DNA from: Cladorrhinum sp. PSN259
Lineage: Eukaryota; Ascomycota; Sordariomycetes; Sordariales; Podosporaceae
Reading direction: 5' to 3'
Length of the DNA stretch: 64,000 nt
Assembly (NCBI GenBank): GCA_033725935.1
Contig: MU867060.1
Span: 620,001 to 684,000, forward strand
Every line of letters begins with the position of its first letter. The stretch's first letter is position 1. Positions 1 through 12,948 of this stretch are shown here, one piece after another. Below the pieces are notes generated by a model. It had not been told where the DNA came from and searched no databases. It worked only from the letters and a program-made list of their open reading frames with translations. The position numbers and the translations under genes are program-made.

Positions 1-877
1 AAAACAACATCGCTCCTGGCCCCCTTCCTCGAGAGTAGTGATAAACGAGAGAGAGAAAAAGAGCAACAATAAAAACTGACTGAACTGTTCTAGCGAGAAG
101 TAATTACTCGAACAAGGGTATCTAACAAAAGAAACAGTGATAAAAAAGAGACACACCAAAACCATAACACAAAGCTTGGATAGATAGTGGTATATGAGCC
201 GAGCTGGTGGTGGGGTGAAACAGCTATACATGACCCTTCCAAACTAAGTGTGTGTTGGGTTCAAACATTAAACAATAAAAGAAAGCCACCGCAAGGGGAT
301 ACGGCAGGCTGAGAAACCCGAAACCCTGACAGCCCAAAGCGAGAAGAAGTTGGTGGTGGTAAATGGTTGGGTGGCGGCCAGAATTGGTTGTTGAAGATCA
401 TGACCATTCTGTGAAACCAAATATCATCAACGAGGCTCGGTTATCATGAATCTCTGTCCAAGGGTGAGAGGGGTGATATGCTGATGGTGACTCAAGCCGG
501 AAAGCTCGGCGAGAACACAAAAGTGAACTCACTGGACAAATTGCTGTGCCCCGAACCCCCCCCCAACCCATATCAATTTCCCCAAACGGTAGCTAATCCG
601 TGATCATCCACGACACACGAAAAAGAAAAGTTCCGCGATCCGCGCGAGGCTCACGTGCGGCCGAGCAAGCCTTTTCTCCTTGGTGTAAACCAATTGCGGG
701 GGCGGATTCAGCCCAAACTTCAGCCCTGTCTCTCCCCAGTGTCCCCCTATTTCTTGCACCCGTCATTCCCCAGGGTAACTCCGAGCCGAAGAATCGCATA
801 TGTGCGACATCACTCAACCACCGCCCCCAAAAGCGGCACAGCAAAGCAACCCTCTGCAGTTACACATGACCACCATC
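1..877. other. 3' flank, no gene seen
   Basis: This stretch lies downstream of the minus-strand gene that ends at 878. The short open frames in it overlap each other on both strands and show no domain, no splice pattern and no low-complexity coding signature. It probably holds the 3' UTR of that gene and part of the next intergenic region. Confidence 0.5.
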
Positions 878-3397
878 TTAGATAAGAATCGACATATTCT
901 TCCTCGTATCAGCATCCTCAAGTTGAACCCCAAAGACTAGCCTAAACAGCTCCCTCAGACAATTGTACTGAGGTGACCGCATCATCATCCACCCGACACT
1001 TTTGGCCACATCTATCGTAGTAAATCGCCTTCCTCTCACAGGTAGCGTAGCCGGTGAGCGAAATGACGCATCGTTCAGCACCAGGTTTTTGTATTGTTGC
1101 AGCAGTCCAGAGTGAGCACCAAAAGCAGTAGGCGGCAAACTCTTGACAAAAGCCTGAAGCGACGCTGCCCCTCCCGTGCCATCCGCAGCCGCTGCGTCGC
1201 GGCTGAATCCAATATTCATCGCAGCCTTCACAATCAGTGCCTTGATGCGCGTGATATTGATATCTTCAATCGTAGTGGCCGTCTTTGCCGTGCTCGATGT
1301 ATTCTGACTATACCCTGACAAATTTGAAGCATTGCTGGACCAGCGTCCACCCCTATCACTCCGAGTGTCTGAAGCCGTTCCTAATACGAGAATGTTTGGC
1401 GGCATATGCGGACTAGCATCCGGAGAAATAGGCGTGTCTTCGAACTCCGTAACTGGCGTTTCCGGCACGGCGCCGTGTGATCTGGATGGCCGAGGCTCGA
1501 GATCTGCGAGGCTACGGAGGCTCTCCCTCTTCGAATGCAGTGATGCGCGGCTCCCGGCATTTGATCGCGAGATATCTGACTGGTGGCTGCCGCTACCCAT
1601 TGACTGAAGACTTCCAAACGCCCCCGGGCCCGCAGCGAAAAAGTTGACTTGATTTGGTCTCGGGGTGCCTCGATCTGGTCGGACCTGAGTCCAGCCCTCG
1701 CGGAAAATATCACAAAGCTCCCAGCAGGCTTGCACAGCCGAGCCTAACAGCTCTTCATCGGGCGCTTTTCCGTCTCGTCGGCTCTGCCGTAGACTGAAAA
1801 GCATCTCAGCCAAAGCCCAGCAGGCTCGCAGTAATGAGTCAGTTTCTTCAGCGAGCTCGCTCCTCTGTTTCATCAATCGATGGCACAGTGTGATGTAAAA
1901 ATCCAAAGTCCGCTCTCTGAATGCCTCGGGCAGTGTTCGGCTGTCTTGGGCGCTATATAAACTATCTCCGCGTTAGGCCATAGAATGCATCATGACTGTG
2001 AAGAACAACGTACTGGTTATTTAGTTCAAAGCTAACCCGAAGGATCGAATCGGCCGTGTCGTCTTTTCTTTGCCGCACATCAAAAAGCGATTGACAAAAG
2101 TCTCGGCACAAGTCCAAGTTCGTGCGAACGCCGAATGACTCTGATACATCATCTCGGCTCTGATACAACCGTTTGCAGAGTTTCCAGCAGCATTTCCACG
2201 CTCTCTCGTGTGCATCTGGTGTTCCCGAGCTGTTGAAGACTCGTTCACGGTGAATGGTGCTGAGATTCGCGAGAGTGTTGCACAGAGTCCAACACTCCTC
2301 AAGAGCTGCCCTCAGTGCCTTCACTTCGGAATCTTGTCCTCGTGCAGGATTTGCAAACTCGTCTGCATCTTCAAAGTCGTCGTCTCCATCTGCCTCATGA
2401 CTCTCGGGTATTACTGCAGCGTTCTGTCAGCCAAAAGTATTAATCTGAGAAATAATCGGCAACCTTACGCTCAAGACTGCTGGCCGTGCTCGACCGCAGT
2501 CTGGAGGGATCATTCGCAAGCACATCTTCTAGCCTCTGTGCCTGAGGGGTTGGGGCTTCCATGGTGAAGCTGACCGGCCTGACCTTGGTGTTAACCGTCG
2601 GTGGTTGCTGCTGAATAGAGTTCCGTGTCTTTTGAGGGTGTTAATAAAAATATTTCAAGACAACAAATCGAGAAAGGGGGTCTTACAATTGTTGAATGTT
2701 CGCTAGGTGGTGGGCTTGCACTGTTTCCGGGGCTGCCAACGCTTACGGAGTTCGAAAGGCTCGACTTTGAAGCGGTATCACTGGAAGTCTGCAGAGACTT
2801 GGTCAGTATTCTAATGCTATCTTCTGGACTGCGTGCCGTGGCTCATACCCAGCTCTTGAAACTCGGCGGTGCATGTATTACTGATACAACTTCTTCACCC
2901 ATTGACTTTCGAAAATGATCTGGAAGGTTTGTCCTTAGCATTGAAAGCTGCTAGCAGTTAGTCTACCATTGTGATCCATCGTCTAGAACAAGTAGGCAAC
3001 CCACCGGACCGCGGCCATGGTCATCAATATTCTCGACTTCCTCGTCTTCGATCTCGGTGGTTGCGGTGCCGTTTGATGTCACAGGAGAAGGGCCGACAAT
3101 ATCACTGAGAGGGCTCATAAGATGAGCTGAGCCTGGTCTGGTGAATGAATTGGGACGGAGCGACTGGGAGTCGCTGCCCAAAGAGGAGCTGGCGAAAAGG
3201 AAACAAGTCAATTGACAGGGTTCACCAAGTTGGTTTATCATAGATTGGGGGGGGGGGGGGGGTGGAAAGTCATACGCCATGTACTGTGATTGCAGGGCAG
3301 GGGAATCCGGCCCTGAGGAGAGCGACATTTCCGCGTGTGGCGAGTAACTTGACATGATGCTTCCCGTAGATGATCTCAAGGGAGCCTCAAGAGCCAT
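878..3397 (-). CDS. Conserved fungal hypothetical protein, seven exons (707 aa)
   Basis: I do not recognise a function. My exon model on the minus strand is 3397-3276, 3188-3005, 2947-2849, 2788-2687, 2610-2469, 2413-2014 and 1952-878; it sums to exactly 708 codons including the TAA. Introns have GT..AG ends with ACTGAC/GCTGAC-type branch sites 10-15 nt before the acceptor. The start is the ATG in front of ALEAPLRSS. The N-terminal third is Ser/Pro-rich and disordered, followed by a short acidic stretch. The middle (from about residue 230) is a helical region with repeated Cys/Trp (ALEECWTLCNTL, AWKCCWKLCKRLY) that continues after the last intron (LLRACWALAEMLFSLRQ). A Ser-rich linker leads to a C-terminal helical segment ending in LEDADTRKNMSILI. 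It may match a fungal DUF family (I think of DUF7624, from memory and unverified). Intron 1 contains a 16-nt C run in the sense strand. Confidence 0.75.
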
Positions 3398-6300
3398 TGC
3401 GCCAAACACCGAGTGGATGCGCAACAGCAGAGAGCCGAAGTTGGGAGGCCAGGAGGCCGGGTTGATAATAACTCGACCAAGGGAGATTGCGCCCTTGCGC
3501 TCGCGTTGGCACAACCTTTGTGGAACCGCGGATGAAGGGCAAGACAGGTGCAACGACAGATCGTGGTCAGACAGGCAGGCAGCACAGTACGGCTGCGCTC
3601 GAGAACCAAGTTGCAGTCTATCCGCGGTTGTTGGGTGTTGCCCTCTGAACTCGAGTCAACAGGCGCGCGCAAGATCGGAATGCCGCAGCTGTTATATCAG
3701 TTCGGAGCTGACCTGAGACCTCGGGATGAAGAGCGAAATCCGTTGCTGAGGATGAAGAAAGCTTTGGGACAGCAAAAGAGGCAAGCCACTGCAACTTGGG
3801 CGTCTTCTTGCAGCACGATGGATCGCCGGCGTCCAGCTTCAGCCTGATTGGGGGTTGGTGGGAAGGAGAGGATGGCCCAAGGGTGTGGAGAGTGGACTGA
3901 GCGGACAGTCGGCGGGGAACAAAAAAGAAGACCAAAGCCGCACAGGTGACAGTGGGCCTTGATTGAACGACGAGCAGGCACTTCTTGGCGAATGCTGCCA
4001 CCACAACCAACCGACGTCTTTAGGCCTCCCTTGGGTTGTCCGCGGGGGGAAGAAGGGTTGCCGAGAAATCTAGTTCTGGGAAGTGCGTGGCACTGTGGGC
4101 GTGTGGTGCAGGTACCTAGTGTACTTGCAGTGTAGAGAATATGTACATGCAAGGACACACTGCTGGTGCGAGAAGGCGAATGAGAGTCTCGCTCGCTCTG
4201 TTGCGGGAGGACTAGCCAGGTCCAAGGCTAGGCAGGGCGTTGTCGAACAGGGGAATGCGGCGCTGCCACCACAAGTGTACACATTAATTTCGATCCTTCA
4301 CCCAAGAGGCTGCAGGACTTTCACATGACGATTAGGTATCTGCCCAAGATTACGGCGTTACAACAGCGCGTCTCTTTCTTGTCTCGACGCTCATGAAGAC
4401 AATCCCTAAATCAAGGTTGCGGAAGGGAAGTGCAGGAGCTGGCTTTCCTTTGGTGGCGTGAAGCTCAGCTCAGGTAAGACCGTCAATGATGGTATGAATA
4501 CCGAAAAATCCAAGACTCGAAAGCTCTCATCCCGCACGTACAGGGGACCTCATGCGCGTCTTTCGCCTTTGAGCCAGTAAGAAGACGGCAAGAAAGCCCC
4601 TCATTGTCGATAAACTGCATGTCGATGAGTGTCGGCGCTTAAGACGTTGTTAGGGGGGTTGAAGGCTCACCTTCCCAGCAAGTCAGTGGCCACCGTTTGG
4701 CAGCCCCTCCCCTGTTCAGAGTTCGTCGGGATGAGGGGCAGATTTACAGCCAATAGGATGCTGCATGAAATGTCTTAGGCAACCCACTCCGTTCCCAGCC
4801 CACCGGGCGACATCCTGGACGAGCTTTTTATTCCCTTATACCTTGCTAAGCATGACCAATAGAAGCTTGACATGAAAGCACAGACAAGCCCAGCTGCCGG
4901 GAAGCTTTGAGTTTTCCATCACATCTTGTGGTTGCTTATTCGGACGGCTCTCACGGCTGTCCCCGTTCTGAGACCATACCAATGGGATAGGAATGCTACC
5001 GAGACGAAAAGCTCATCGGCGAATGTGGAGGATTTGGGTTATCAGGACACCATCTCGGAGCGCGGGCATCCGAGAAGAAGGGAGCAGAGTGGAGGATCTG
5101 CGTGCCACGAAACCAAAGGCCGGCAGAAGACACAGTGCTGCTCATTCAAAATGGTGGTATTTTTCTTGCTCATATCAGCGTGACCCCCAAAAGCTGTTGC
5201 AAAATCAGCCTTACCCTCACCCATGCGGCAGGCTCGCGGCGTCGTAGTACCCCGATGGTGAATCTCTGCTAGTTGCAGAGTGGCTTTCGATCTGGGCCGG
5301 TCGAGGTGGCCGCCCATCCACAAGACAGCCGGGCACTACCACGGGAGTTTCAAATACATACTGTGTCTATGTAAGGTGTTCCCAGGAGCTTGGTCGCATC
5401 TGGATGAATGTGATTGGTTTAATGCAACGTTCCGAGGAGTCCATGATACGGCAATGGGAAAAATTGTTGAAACATGGACGAAAATTCTCTGTGGTGACCT
5501 GGCTTGATGCCGTTATCTCCATGTTTACTCAATCGAGCCTCAATATCACGACAACCCAGAAGGAGGGAAGTTCTCTTGCCAAAAGGATTTGTAGCGGGGG
5601 GCCGTTTAAGCGCCGTTGATCGCGTCTAGTCGCGGTTGCACTGCATCGATCTTTTACTGGGGTCTATGGTCGTACACGTGGAAATTTGAATTGCCCAGTC
5701 TCCATCTCGCCGTGCATGCGTGAACTTTTGCGCGTCTAGGATTGGCCCCTCCTGCATAGTTCAGTTGGATTTGTTGACGACAGGAAGGAGTTGTTGGCGA
5801 GGTCGACTTTTGCGCAATTGAGACGAGGACCAACTAGGAAAATGCTAACTCACCGCCATCATTCCCACCCTTTCTCTAGCACTGTGCAGACCCAGAGCGC
5901 TGGTACAGGATTGGTGTGGGGAGGATGGCCTGGGTGAGGTGTTGGTGTCCGGGAGATGAGATGAAGGACCGGACAGCACGAAATCTACGCCGTAAGCCTC
6001 AAGGGTGATTTCAGGTTTCTAGAATGTGGGAAGTCGTAGTGTAGGAATATCAATAAGGAACACTGGGGCACAGCAAACTTTGTTTGTCTTTTGCTCATCT
6101 CGACTTGGAAGGTCCCATGCCAGGCCCTAACTTGAACCTATGTACTGTACAACAACGAATATGGAAAGCGCTGGCGAACTTCCTTCCAGAACAACTTGAA
6201 GCGCCAAGTCTTTGATAGGTTCTTATGAAAACTGCAGCCGATCTCAAAAACCCACCGCTCGGTGGATTCCATATTGCTCCCTACCGAGGTATCAGATGGT

Positions 6301-6757
6301 GAAATTATGGATAATCCTGCTTTCCGAAACCCATCGGGTGTTGCATATGAATGTAATATCGATGGCCAGCCTTGAAGACCCCAAAATGCAGCCAGGCAAT
6401 TTCACCGACATGAGCTTCTGGCGTCAACGAAACACCACCCCTTCCTCACATGGCAGTCAGAGCCGCTCCACCCCCTGTGAATTTCGCTGATAGTAATTGA
6501 ATTATGCTGCCGTGCAACAGCAAAATATGCCGTTGGCCCGCTTTGATCTCGACCACCAACGGTTCGGTCTTGTTGTTTTCCGATGCAACTTGTCCCCGTA
6601 CTTCCGCATCCAAATCAACCATACGCCCGCCTTGCAACCCAAAAGAAAAGCAGTTTTCCCGCCAGACAAGTAAAGCCCGAAGCTCTCTCGCTTCCTGGAA
6701 CCCTGTATTACCAACCCCCAAACGCCTGAATATGCAGAAAGATTGAAAAGGGTGGGT
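3398..6757. other. Intergenic region, 3.4 kb, no gene seen
   Basis: The interval lies between the start of the 707-residue gene and the end of RPB10, both on the minus strand. It should hold the promoter and long 5' leader of the former and the 3' UTR of the latter. Open frames of up to about 150 codons near 3.7-4.2 kb overlap in several frames and show no domain or coding pattern. I see no RNA gene or mobile element. Confidence 0.45.
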
Positions 6758-7139
6758 TTACTCCTGAGGCTTGAGGTCGCGTGTCTGCATCTCGAGCTTC
6801 TTGTAGTTGCGACCATCGGGGGTGTACCTAAACAAGCCATTGTCAGCAAGCTGTGCCATTGTCTCGAAATCAGATACATATTCATCGTAGGCTTACTTGA
6901 GGAGCTTCTCAATCAAATCAACGTGGGTCATAAGCATGCGGCGGCAGCAGTAACGCTTGCATCCCAGGCGGTCCATGGCCTCGCTATTTCCATCAATTAG
7001 CAACTGTGTTCTCTCCGCCGGCGCATTCCATATTGGCGTACCCATCAGTGAGCCCCTCATCCTCGATCATCTTGACGAATCTCTCCCAGAGATCGCCCGT
7101 GACTCTACCACAGGAGAAGCAACGAATGGGAATGATCAT
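6758..7139 (-). CDS. RPB10: RNA polymerases I/II/III common subunit Rpb10 (RPABC5), 84 aa
   Basis: Rpb10 is the small zinc-binding subunit shared by nuclear RNA polymerases I, II and III. The exons are 7139-7042, 6983-6897 and 6827-6758 and give 84 residues. The start MIIPIRCFSCG is the family signature. The four zinc ligands fall at C7, C10, C45 and C46 (CFSCG and RYCCRR), the same spacing as in yeast. The helix THVDLIEKLL follows. The protein is about 14 residues longer than yeast Rpb10, because it continues after the LLKYTPDGRN segment with a charged tail ending DLKPQE. Introns interrupt the codons for Gly33 and for the Lys before YTPDG. The gene is divergent from NAN1 across a 404-bp shared promoter. 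Confidence 0.95.
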
Positions 7140-7543
7140 TTTGGGGATGAATCGATTTGTAGTTGTAGTGTGTTTCGGTTAATCTAGTGTATTTTAATTC
7201 CAATCGCGATTCAGTGGGGTTGGTAGCTGGGCTTAATAGAGTATGGCGAAGTGTGTGCAAAGTCGCAAAGTTGTCGATGGTAAATGGATAGTTTAAAGAT
7301 GCGCGCAGTGGTCGCGAAAGGCTGCTTAGAAGTCAGAGTTGCCTCAAAACTTTGTTGCCGCAGCAGTTGATTGGCTTTCCTTATCGACGATAAGCGACTC
7401 TGCCCCACTTTAACTTTTCGATGCCGCCAAAATTTCTTTCGCCTGGCCTGCAATTGGAGACAGGCTTGTGCTGAGCTTCGTTGGAGGTGTTTGACGTGAA
7501 TGTGATCCGACTAAAAACTCGCAACCCTCACATCATAAACAAG
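7140..7543. promoter_or_regulatory. Bidirectional promoter RPB10 / NAN1
   Basis: These 404 bp separate the divergent starts of RPB10 and NAN1. At 7380-7394 there is a perfect inverted repeat (7-bp arms around one base, CTTATCG-A-CGATAAG) that places two GATA cores in opposite orientation. A run of short AT stretches lies around 7190-7290. No TATA box is evident. Joint control of the two genes is an inference from the layout. Confidence 0.5.
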
Positions 7544-10500
7544 ATGATATCAAAAACAGACACCAACGGCGATGCTGCTGCCTTGAAGAAGAGAAAGCGC
7601 GAACAAAAAGATGACTCACAGCTACTTCAGCAACAACAGAAAAAACACCGTCGCAGGTCAAAAACCAAGGTCAACGGGGAGGACGTCGAAGTTGAAAATC
7701 ACGAAACCAATGGCGACACCACGGCATTGCACCAGGTCAACGGAGACATGGAGTTGACAGATACGAGATCACAAGAGTTAGAGGGACCTCTGCCCGGCGT
7801 GCCGGCAGCAGCATGGAAGGTCCAAAGCCCAATGGGAGGTCGCATGCTGGATATAGATCCTATCTTTTCTCTCGATGAGAGGTAGGGAAATCTGTGCAAT
7901 TTTCTGACGCTTTCCAGGCAGGCACTAACAGTTACAGGCATTTAATTATCACATATAACACCTCGCTCCAGGTGTACACCACCGAGGATTCCCTACTTGT
8001 TCGGCGGATTGCGTTCCCAATGACGAAGGCCGAGGATGAGACCGAATTGGCATCTGCCCATATTGTTGCTACCGCGCTGTCCAAGTGTTCTCCAGATTAC
8101 ATTTGGGTTGCAACCTCTGATGGGCGTGTCTGGTATATCAATTGGACGTCGGGTGCCGGCGCAGACAGCCCCGTTGCCCTCGAAGCTAAGAAGGTGTTAG
8201 ATATGGCTGTGGATGTGGTCGAGATTGGTGGTGCATCAGTTGATGTTCTTTTCGTTCTTCAAAGGCTTACAAAGGCATCTGCTCAAATCGTTGCCTACGA
8301 CAGCAAGGCTTTGTCGACTAAAAACGGCAAGCTCCTCCACACATATGATGAAAGTCCTCAGCTCCTACGATCTGCGGCCGGTGCACGGCTGGTTGTTGCT
8401 ACGGCAAAGGAAACATTGCACATTGGCTTTTTAAAGGCGAAGAAGGTCGGTTTCCTCAGCGACTTGACGTACAAGTTCTATTCCTTCGACCTCCCAGATA
8501 TTATCAGCTGTCTCGACATTCGCGTCACAACCCGGCAGAAACAGAAAGGGGGGGCCGAGCTCCAGTCCGTCGATGTTGTTGTCGGTTGCGCCCGAGGTGC
8601 CATCTATATGTACGGCGATTTGGCCAGGAAACTCTCCATCGAGGCATCTGCCGCCTCAGAGGCGGGCTTGTTACAGCCACGGAAGTACCATTGGCACAGG
8701 CGAGCTGTCCACAGCGTCAAGTGGTCCGATGATGGTAAAGTTGCTTCTACTTCCTAAAACGGTGCCAAGAGTGCTAACAATTGTGGATAGGCAACTATAT
8801 CATTTCTGGCGGCTACGAATCTGTTCTTGTGCTTTGGCAGGTTGACACTGGCAGACAAGATTTCCTTCCTCATCTTTCGGCGACTATCGAGAACATTGTC
8901 GTCTCACCTCGCGGGTCATCTTATGCTCTTCATCTCGATGATAACTCCACCATGATTCTGTCTACCGCAGAAATGAAGCCCACCTTCTACGTCTCAGGCA
9001 TCCAGGCTCTTGTTCTCGGGGACCGCCCATCCAAGGATGCCTTAGTTCGTCGGGTGTGGCGACCAGTTGACGAAATCGCGACGCCATTGGTTGCTACGGT
9101 CAATCCTCGCGCCCCCTCTCAGATGTTCTTATGTGTTGGCAATGGCCAGCAGGCTACTCTGGGCGCTGGAGCCACCTCGACCCCCCTACTCCAGGTCTTT
9201 GATATTTCATCATTCCAGGGTATCGTCAAGCATGCCATTGCGCGCACCAACCCCACGGATGTCAACATCACAAGCGACGGTGCACCAATCGTTGAGCCAA
9301 CAGCCACAAAGCTTGCCTTCTCCAGAGACGGAAAGTGGCTTGCATCTGTGGATGAGTGGCAGCCTCCTGAGAAGGATATCGACCCTTTCATGACTGGATC
9401 CAAGTCTCCTGCTGAGGTGTGCCGGCAAAGACGTGAGATCTATCTCAAGTTCTGGGAAGTCGATGGAGACAACTCGCTGCAACTGGTCACGCGGGTCAAC
9501 GATGCTCATCACACTGACCAGTCCGAGGCAATCTTTGACATCGCCAGCGACCCGATTGCATCCAGATTTGCAACTATCGGCAATGATGGCTTTGTTCGCT
9601 TCTGGACATCAAGGCTTCGAAGGCGAGATGGTCTTGCTGCGACCGGGCCTGAAGGCCAACCACTCCGGAGCTGGACTTGTTCCCACGCGGTTGCCCTCCC
9701 AGTTTATGAGCAGCAGGAAGATATCGTTGAGGCACCGAGGAAAGTCTTTCACAGTGGCGCGATCACGTTCTCAGAAGATGGCTCTATTCTGTTCGCGGCT
9801 TATGGTGTCGCTTCAGAGGCCCTTGTTGTTGCCATTGACACCGAAACAGGGGAGGTACGGGATGTCATTTCTGGCATGCTGAAAGGTGAGACTCGGGCCA
9901 TCAGGGCTTTGGGCTCTTGCATTATTCTTCTCTCCGAGGATCTTGTTGTCTACGACATTGTGTCCGATGAGCTTCTTTACAGCTTCACCCTCAAGGACAC
10001 CTCAGAGTCTGCCAAGCGTCTCACACAACTGGCTGTTAATTATGAGTCAAAGAGCTTTGCGCTTGTGGCTCCGGTTCCAAACCCAAGTCAAGACAAGATG
10101 AAGAGAGGCGCAAGGTCAGAGCTCACGGTCTTCTCCATTGATGATCAGGAGTCACAACTGGTGCAGACATTCCCACAATTGATCACGTCCGTATTTGCCG
10201 CGCCTGGATCCTCTGGGTACGTGGTCGTCGACTCTGCAGCTCAGATCTGGGCTATCACAGAGGGTGTCGAACAGGCTCCAGTACTCAAATCTCTGGTGGA
10301 TCTGGGGATGGATGACAGCGCTGCAGTGGTGGAGTCTTCCCACGAGGCACTGGAGCTTCTTGATGAGGCAAGCGATGACGAAATGCAAGATGCGGACCAA
10401 GATGTGGAGATGGCAGACGATGACTACGATAACCACGCTGTTGTTGTGGCACCACAACGTCTTGCTGAAATCTTCAATGCAGCGCCTGCCTTTGCCATGC

Positions 10501-10565
10501 CTCCAATTGAGGATATCTTCTACCAGGTAGCTGGGCTTTACTCCACTAAGCCGGCTAAAGTTTAA
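7544..10565 (+). CDS. NAN1: Nan1/Utp17, WD40 protein of the SSU processome (WDR75 family), 969 aa
   Basis: Nan1/Utp17 belongs to the UTP-A (t-UTP) subcomplex that binds nascent pre-rRNA and is needed for 18S rRNA maturation in the nucleolus. The exons are 7544-7881, 7938-8734 and 8791-10565, 970 codons with the stop. The ATG before ISKTDTNG is the first in frame. The first ~50 residues contain a Lys/Arg-rich nuclear or nucleolar targeting stretch (KKRKREQK, KKHRRRSK). WD-type blades follow, for example HRRAVHSVKWSDDG and NYIISGGYESVLVLWQ on either side of intron 2, then SRFATIGNDGFVRFWTSR. The length matches the WDR75/Nan1 family with two propellers. Near the C-terminus an acidic patch (DEASDDEMQDADQD) precedes the end helix. 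The assignment rests on overall architecture and typical segments; a different tandem WD40 processome protein is the main alternative. Confidence 0.85.
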
Positions 10566-11277
10566 TGCTGCACTCGACAATGTATAGAAAAGTTCTGATG
10601 CACGAAGCTAAGAATAAGAATGACTCCTGTGAGCCCTATTCCCAACATCCGCTCGGCCACCAAAAGAGTCAATGCCAAAGGTTCATAATCTCGTAAGACG
10701 CTAGGTCAAAAACGGATATGGGATGGTCGTCGACCTCGACGAGGCAAGCGGAGAAGATCACAGGACGTCGTCGCTCTTCGGAAGCGGCATGCAGGCAGGG
10801 TCGACTAGGCGTGGGATGTCTGACTTGTCTCGAAATAAAAGCCAGACAATTTGGAACACTCAAAGAAAATTGAATGGGGGACCCTGGTACCCTGGCTTTG
10901 GGACTCCAGGAAGTTGGTTAACGATTGGGATGTCTCTTGACCCCGCCGGCTCGGGTTGCTAGTAAATGCGGGGCAAGAGGAACACACGCTCCGATGTCGA
11001 CCGATTACGCCATTTTTTATGGCGATAGAAATGATCCGATACTACCGACACAGGTTGCGACGGGAGCTCAAAGAGATACACACAAAAACTATATGTAGTA
11101 GTTTCAACAGCATCCTTAATAGGATCTTCTTAAAAGATACCCTTTGATACATTTTTACGTCCATTGTTGTAGACATATAATCGACCCAAAAGAACAGACG
11201 TCTACTTTTTTTCCTCTTGCTTCATACTCAAACAATCCCGTTTTAACTTGATGGTGTTGTGATACACCTGTCTCAAG
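10566..11277. other. Intergenic region between NAN1 and the dioxygenase gene
   Basis: This holds the 3' UTR of NAN1 and the promoter and leader of the next gene on the same strand. A pyrimidine-rich leader (11204-11275) runs up to the dioxygenase ATG. No further gene is seen. Confidence 0.5.
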
Positions 11278-12514
11278 ATGTCCTTCACCTCGATTCCTAT
11301 TCTAGATCTGGCCTTGGCCCACGATCCTGCCACCAAACCCGGCTTTCTCACCGAGCTACGACATGCCCTGTTGGAAGTTGGCTTCCTCTACCTCAAGAAC
11401 GTTGGCATCTCAGATGAGTTCTTTCAGCAGGTGATTGAAGAGGGCAAGGCATTTTTCGATATTCCTGAGGAAGAGAAGTAAGTCGTATCACCTTCACCCC
11501 CGGGTCCATATTCTTACCTAAACCGCCTTTTCTAGACTTAATATCGAAATGAAAAATGCACCCTCCTTCCTAGGCTACTCCCGTCTCTCAGCAGAAATCA
11601 CAGCCGGAGCAATCGACCACCGCGAGCAGATCGATCTCTCCACTGAACACCCCGTCCCTTCACCTGACGCACCAAGATACTACAACCTTTTGGCGCCCAA
11701 CCAGTGGCCTTCGCCCGAACATTTGCCTAAATTCAGGGACACGTTCACTACATATATGAAGAAGATGGGCGTAATTTCCATGGAGTTTACCTCGCTCATC
11801 GCGGAAGCGATTGAGTTGCCTCCCGATGCGTTCAACAAGTACTTTGACGAGAATCAGCAGCATAAACTCAAGATTGTGAAGTACCCCGACGTTGGAGTTC
11901 TGAGCAAAGATGGTAAATCCGGAAACCAGGGCGTGGGACCGCACAAAGACTCAATGTTGAGCTCATATTTGCTCCAGGCGTCGAAGCATAAAGGTCTACA
12001 AGTCCAAAACATGAAGGGCGAGTGGATTGATTGTCCGCCTATCGACGGGACGCTGGTGGTTGCCATCGGACAGGGCCTGGAGGCGTTGACACAGGGAGTT
12101 TGTGTGTCTACGACGCATAGAGTATTGTCTCCTGCTCAAGGTGAGGGAGCGAGGTTTAGTATTCCGTTCTTTCAGGGCGTTAGCGGTGATGCCAGCTTTG
12201 ATGATTTGGAGAATATTGGGGTGGGGAAAGTTCCGGAGCATGTGCTGGAGCAGAGGAAGAGGGTGCTGGCGGAGAATGGTGGGCGGTTGGATGATGTCGA
12301 GTTTACGTTCAGGAAGGGTGGTGTTAGTAAGACTCTTGGTGAGGCTACATTGAGGAATAGGGTGAAGAGTCATAGGGATGTGGGGGCTATTTGGTATCCT
12401 GATATTTTGAGGAGTTTGGAGGAGGAGGAGGAGGCAAAGGTTAAAGGGGTTGTGGGTGAGGTTGGGGCTAGGGCGCCGGAGGAGGTGAAGAGTGTACCTG
12501 TTGCGGTGAATTAA
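11278..12514 (+). CDS. 2-oxoglutarate/Fe(II) dioxygenase, isopenicillin-N-synthase-like (392 aa)
   Basis: The exons are 11278-11477 and 11536-12514. The protein has the two-part fold of the non-heme dioxygenase family: an N-terminal DIOX_N region (IPILDLALAHDPA through LVGFLYLKN-like HALLEVGFLYLKNVGI) and a C-terminal Fe(II)/2OG domain. The metal ligands are visible as H203 and D205 (GPHKDSM) and H261 (STTHRVLSP). R273 and S275 (ARFSIPFF) form the usual RxS pair that binds 2-oxoglutarate. These enzymes hydroxylate, desaturate or cyclise small molecules; the substrate cannot be read from sequence. The tail after residue 350 is a Glu- and Val-rich extension. No other biosynthetic gene lies nearby, so a role in a metabolite cluster is not supported. 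The protein is probably cytosolic since no signal peptide is seen. Confidence 0.9.
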
Positions 12515-12948
12515 TGGGCGCATATAACGATCTCGAGAAACGTTATGTCATTTTCAGTTACAACTGAGGTCTGTTTATCGGTGGGTGTCGAATCCTGAGC
12601 CGAGGATAAGTGCACGTCTTGTCGAAATATTATCAAGCCTGGATGGTACCATGCCACTGTTTCTGTTCTCTCTGCTTGGCTTGAATGATGCTACCCATAC
12701 TACATAGTTACCAGGTCACAAGCAAGAAAAATATACCCCTTGTTGTAGAAAAAAATCCGTGTTAAAATTCCTAGCAAATAATATCATGATTCTCTATTGT
12801 ACGCCTACCGCTTATGCCCTTCGCCGTCGCTCCGTTCTTATTGGAGAAGTGGTTCTCTCTCTCTTTCTCTCTCTCTCTCTCTGTCTTTTTTTCTCGGTTT
12901 CTCATTTCTTCATCTCCGGTCGTAACTTCGTGCTATTTCGCAGCCCGT
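12515..12948. other. Convergent 3' ends, CT microsatellite inside
   Basis: This 434-bp stretch holds the 3' UTRs of the dioxygenase gene (+) and the small zinc-finger gene (-). An imperfect (CT)n tract runs from about 12853 to 12883. No gene is seen. Confidence 0.55.
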
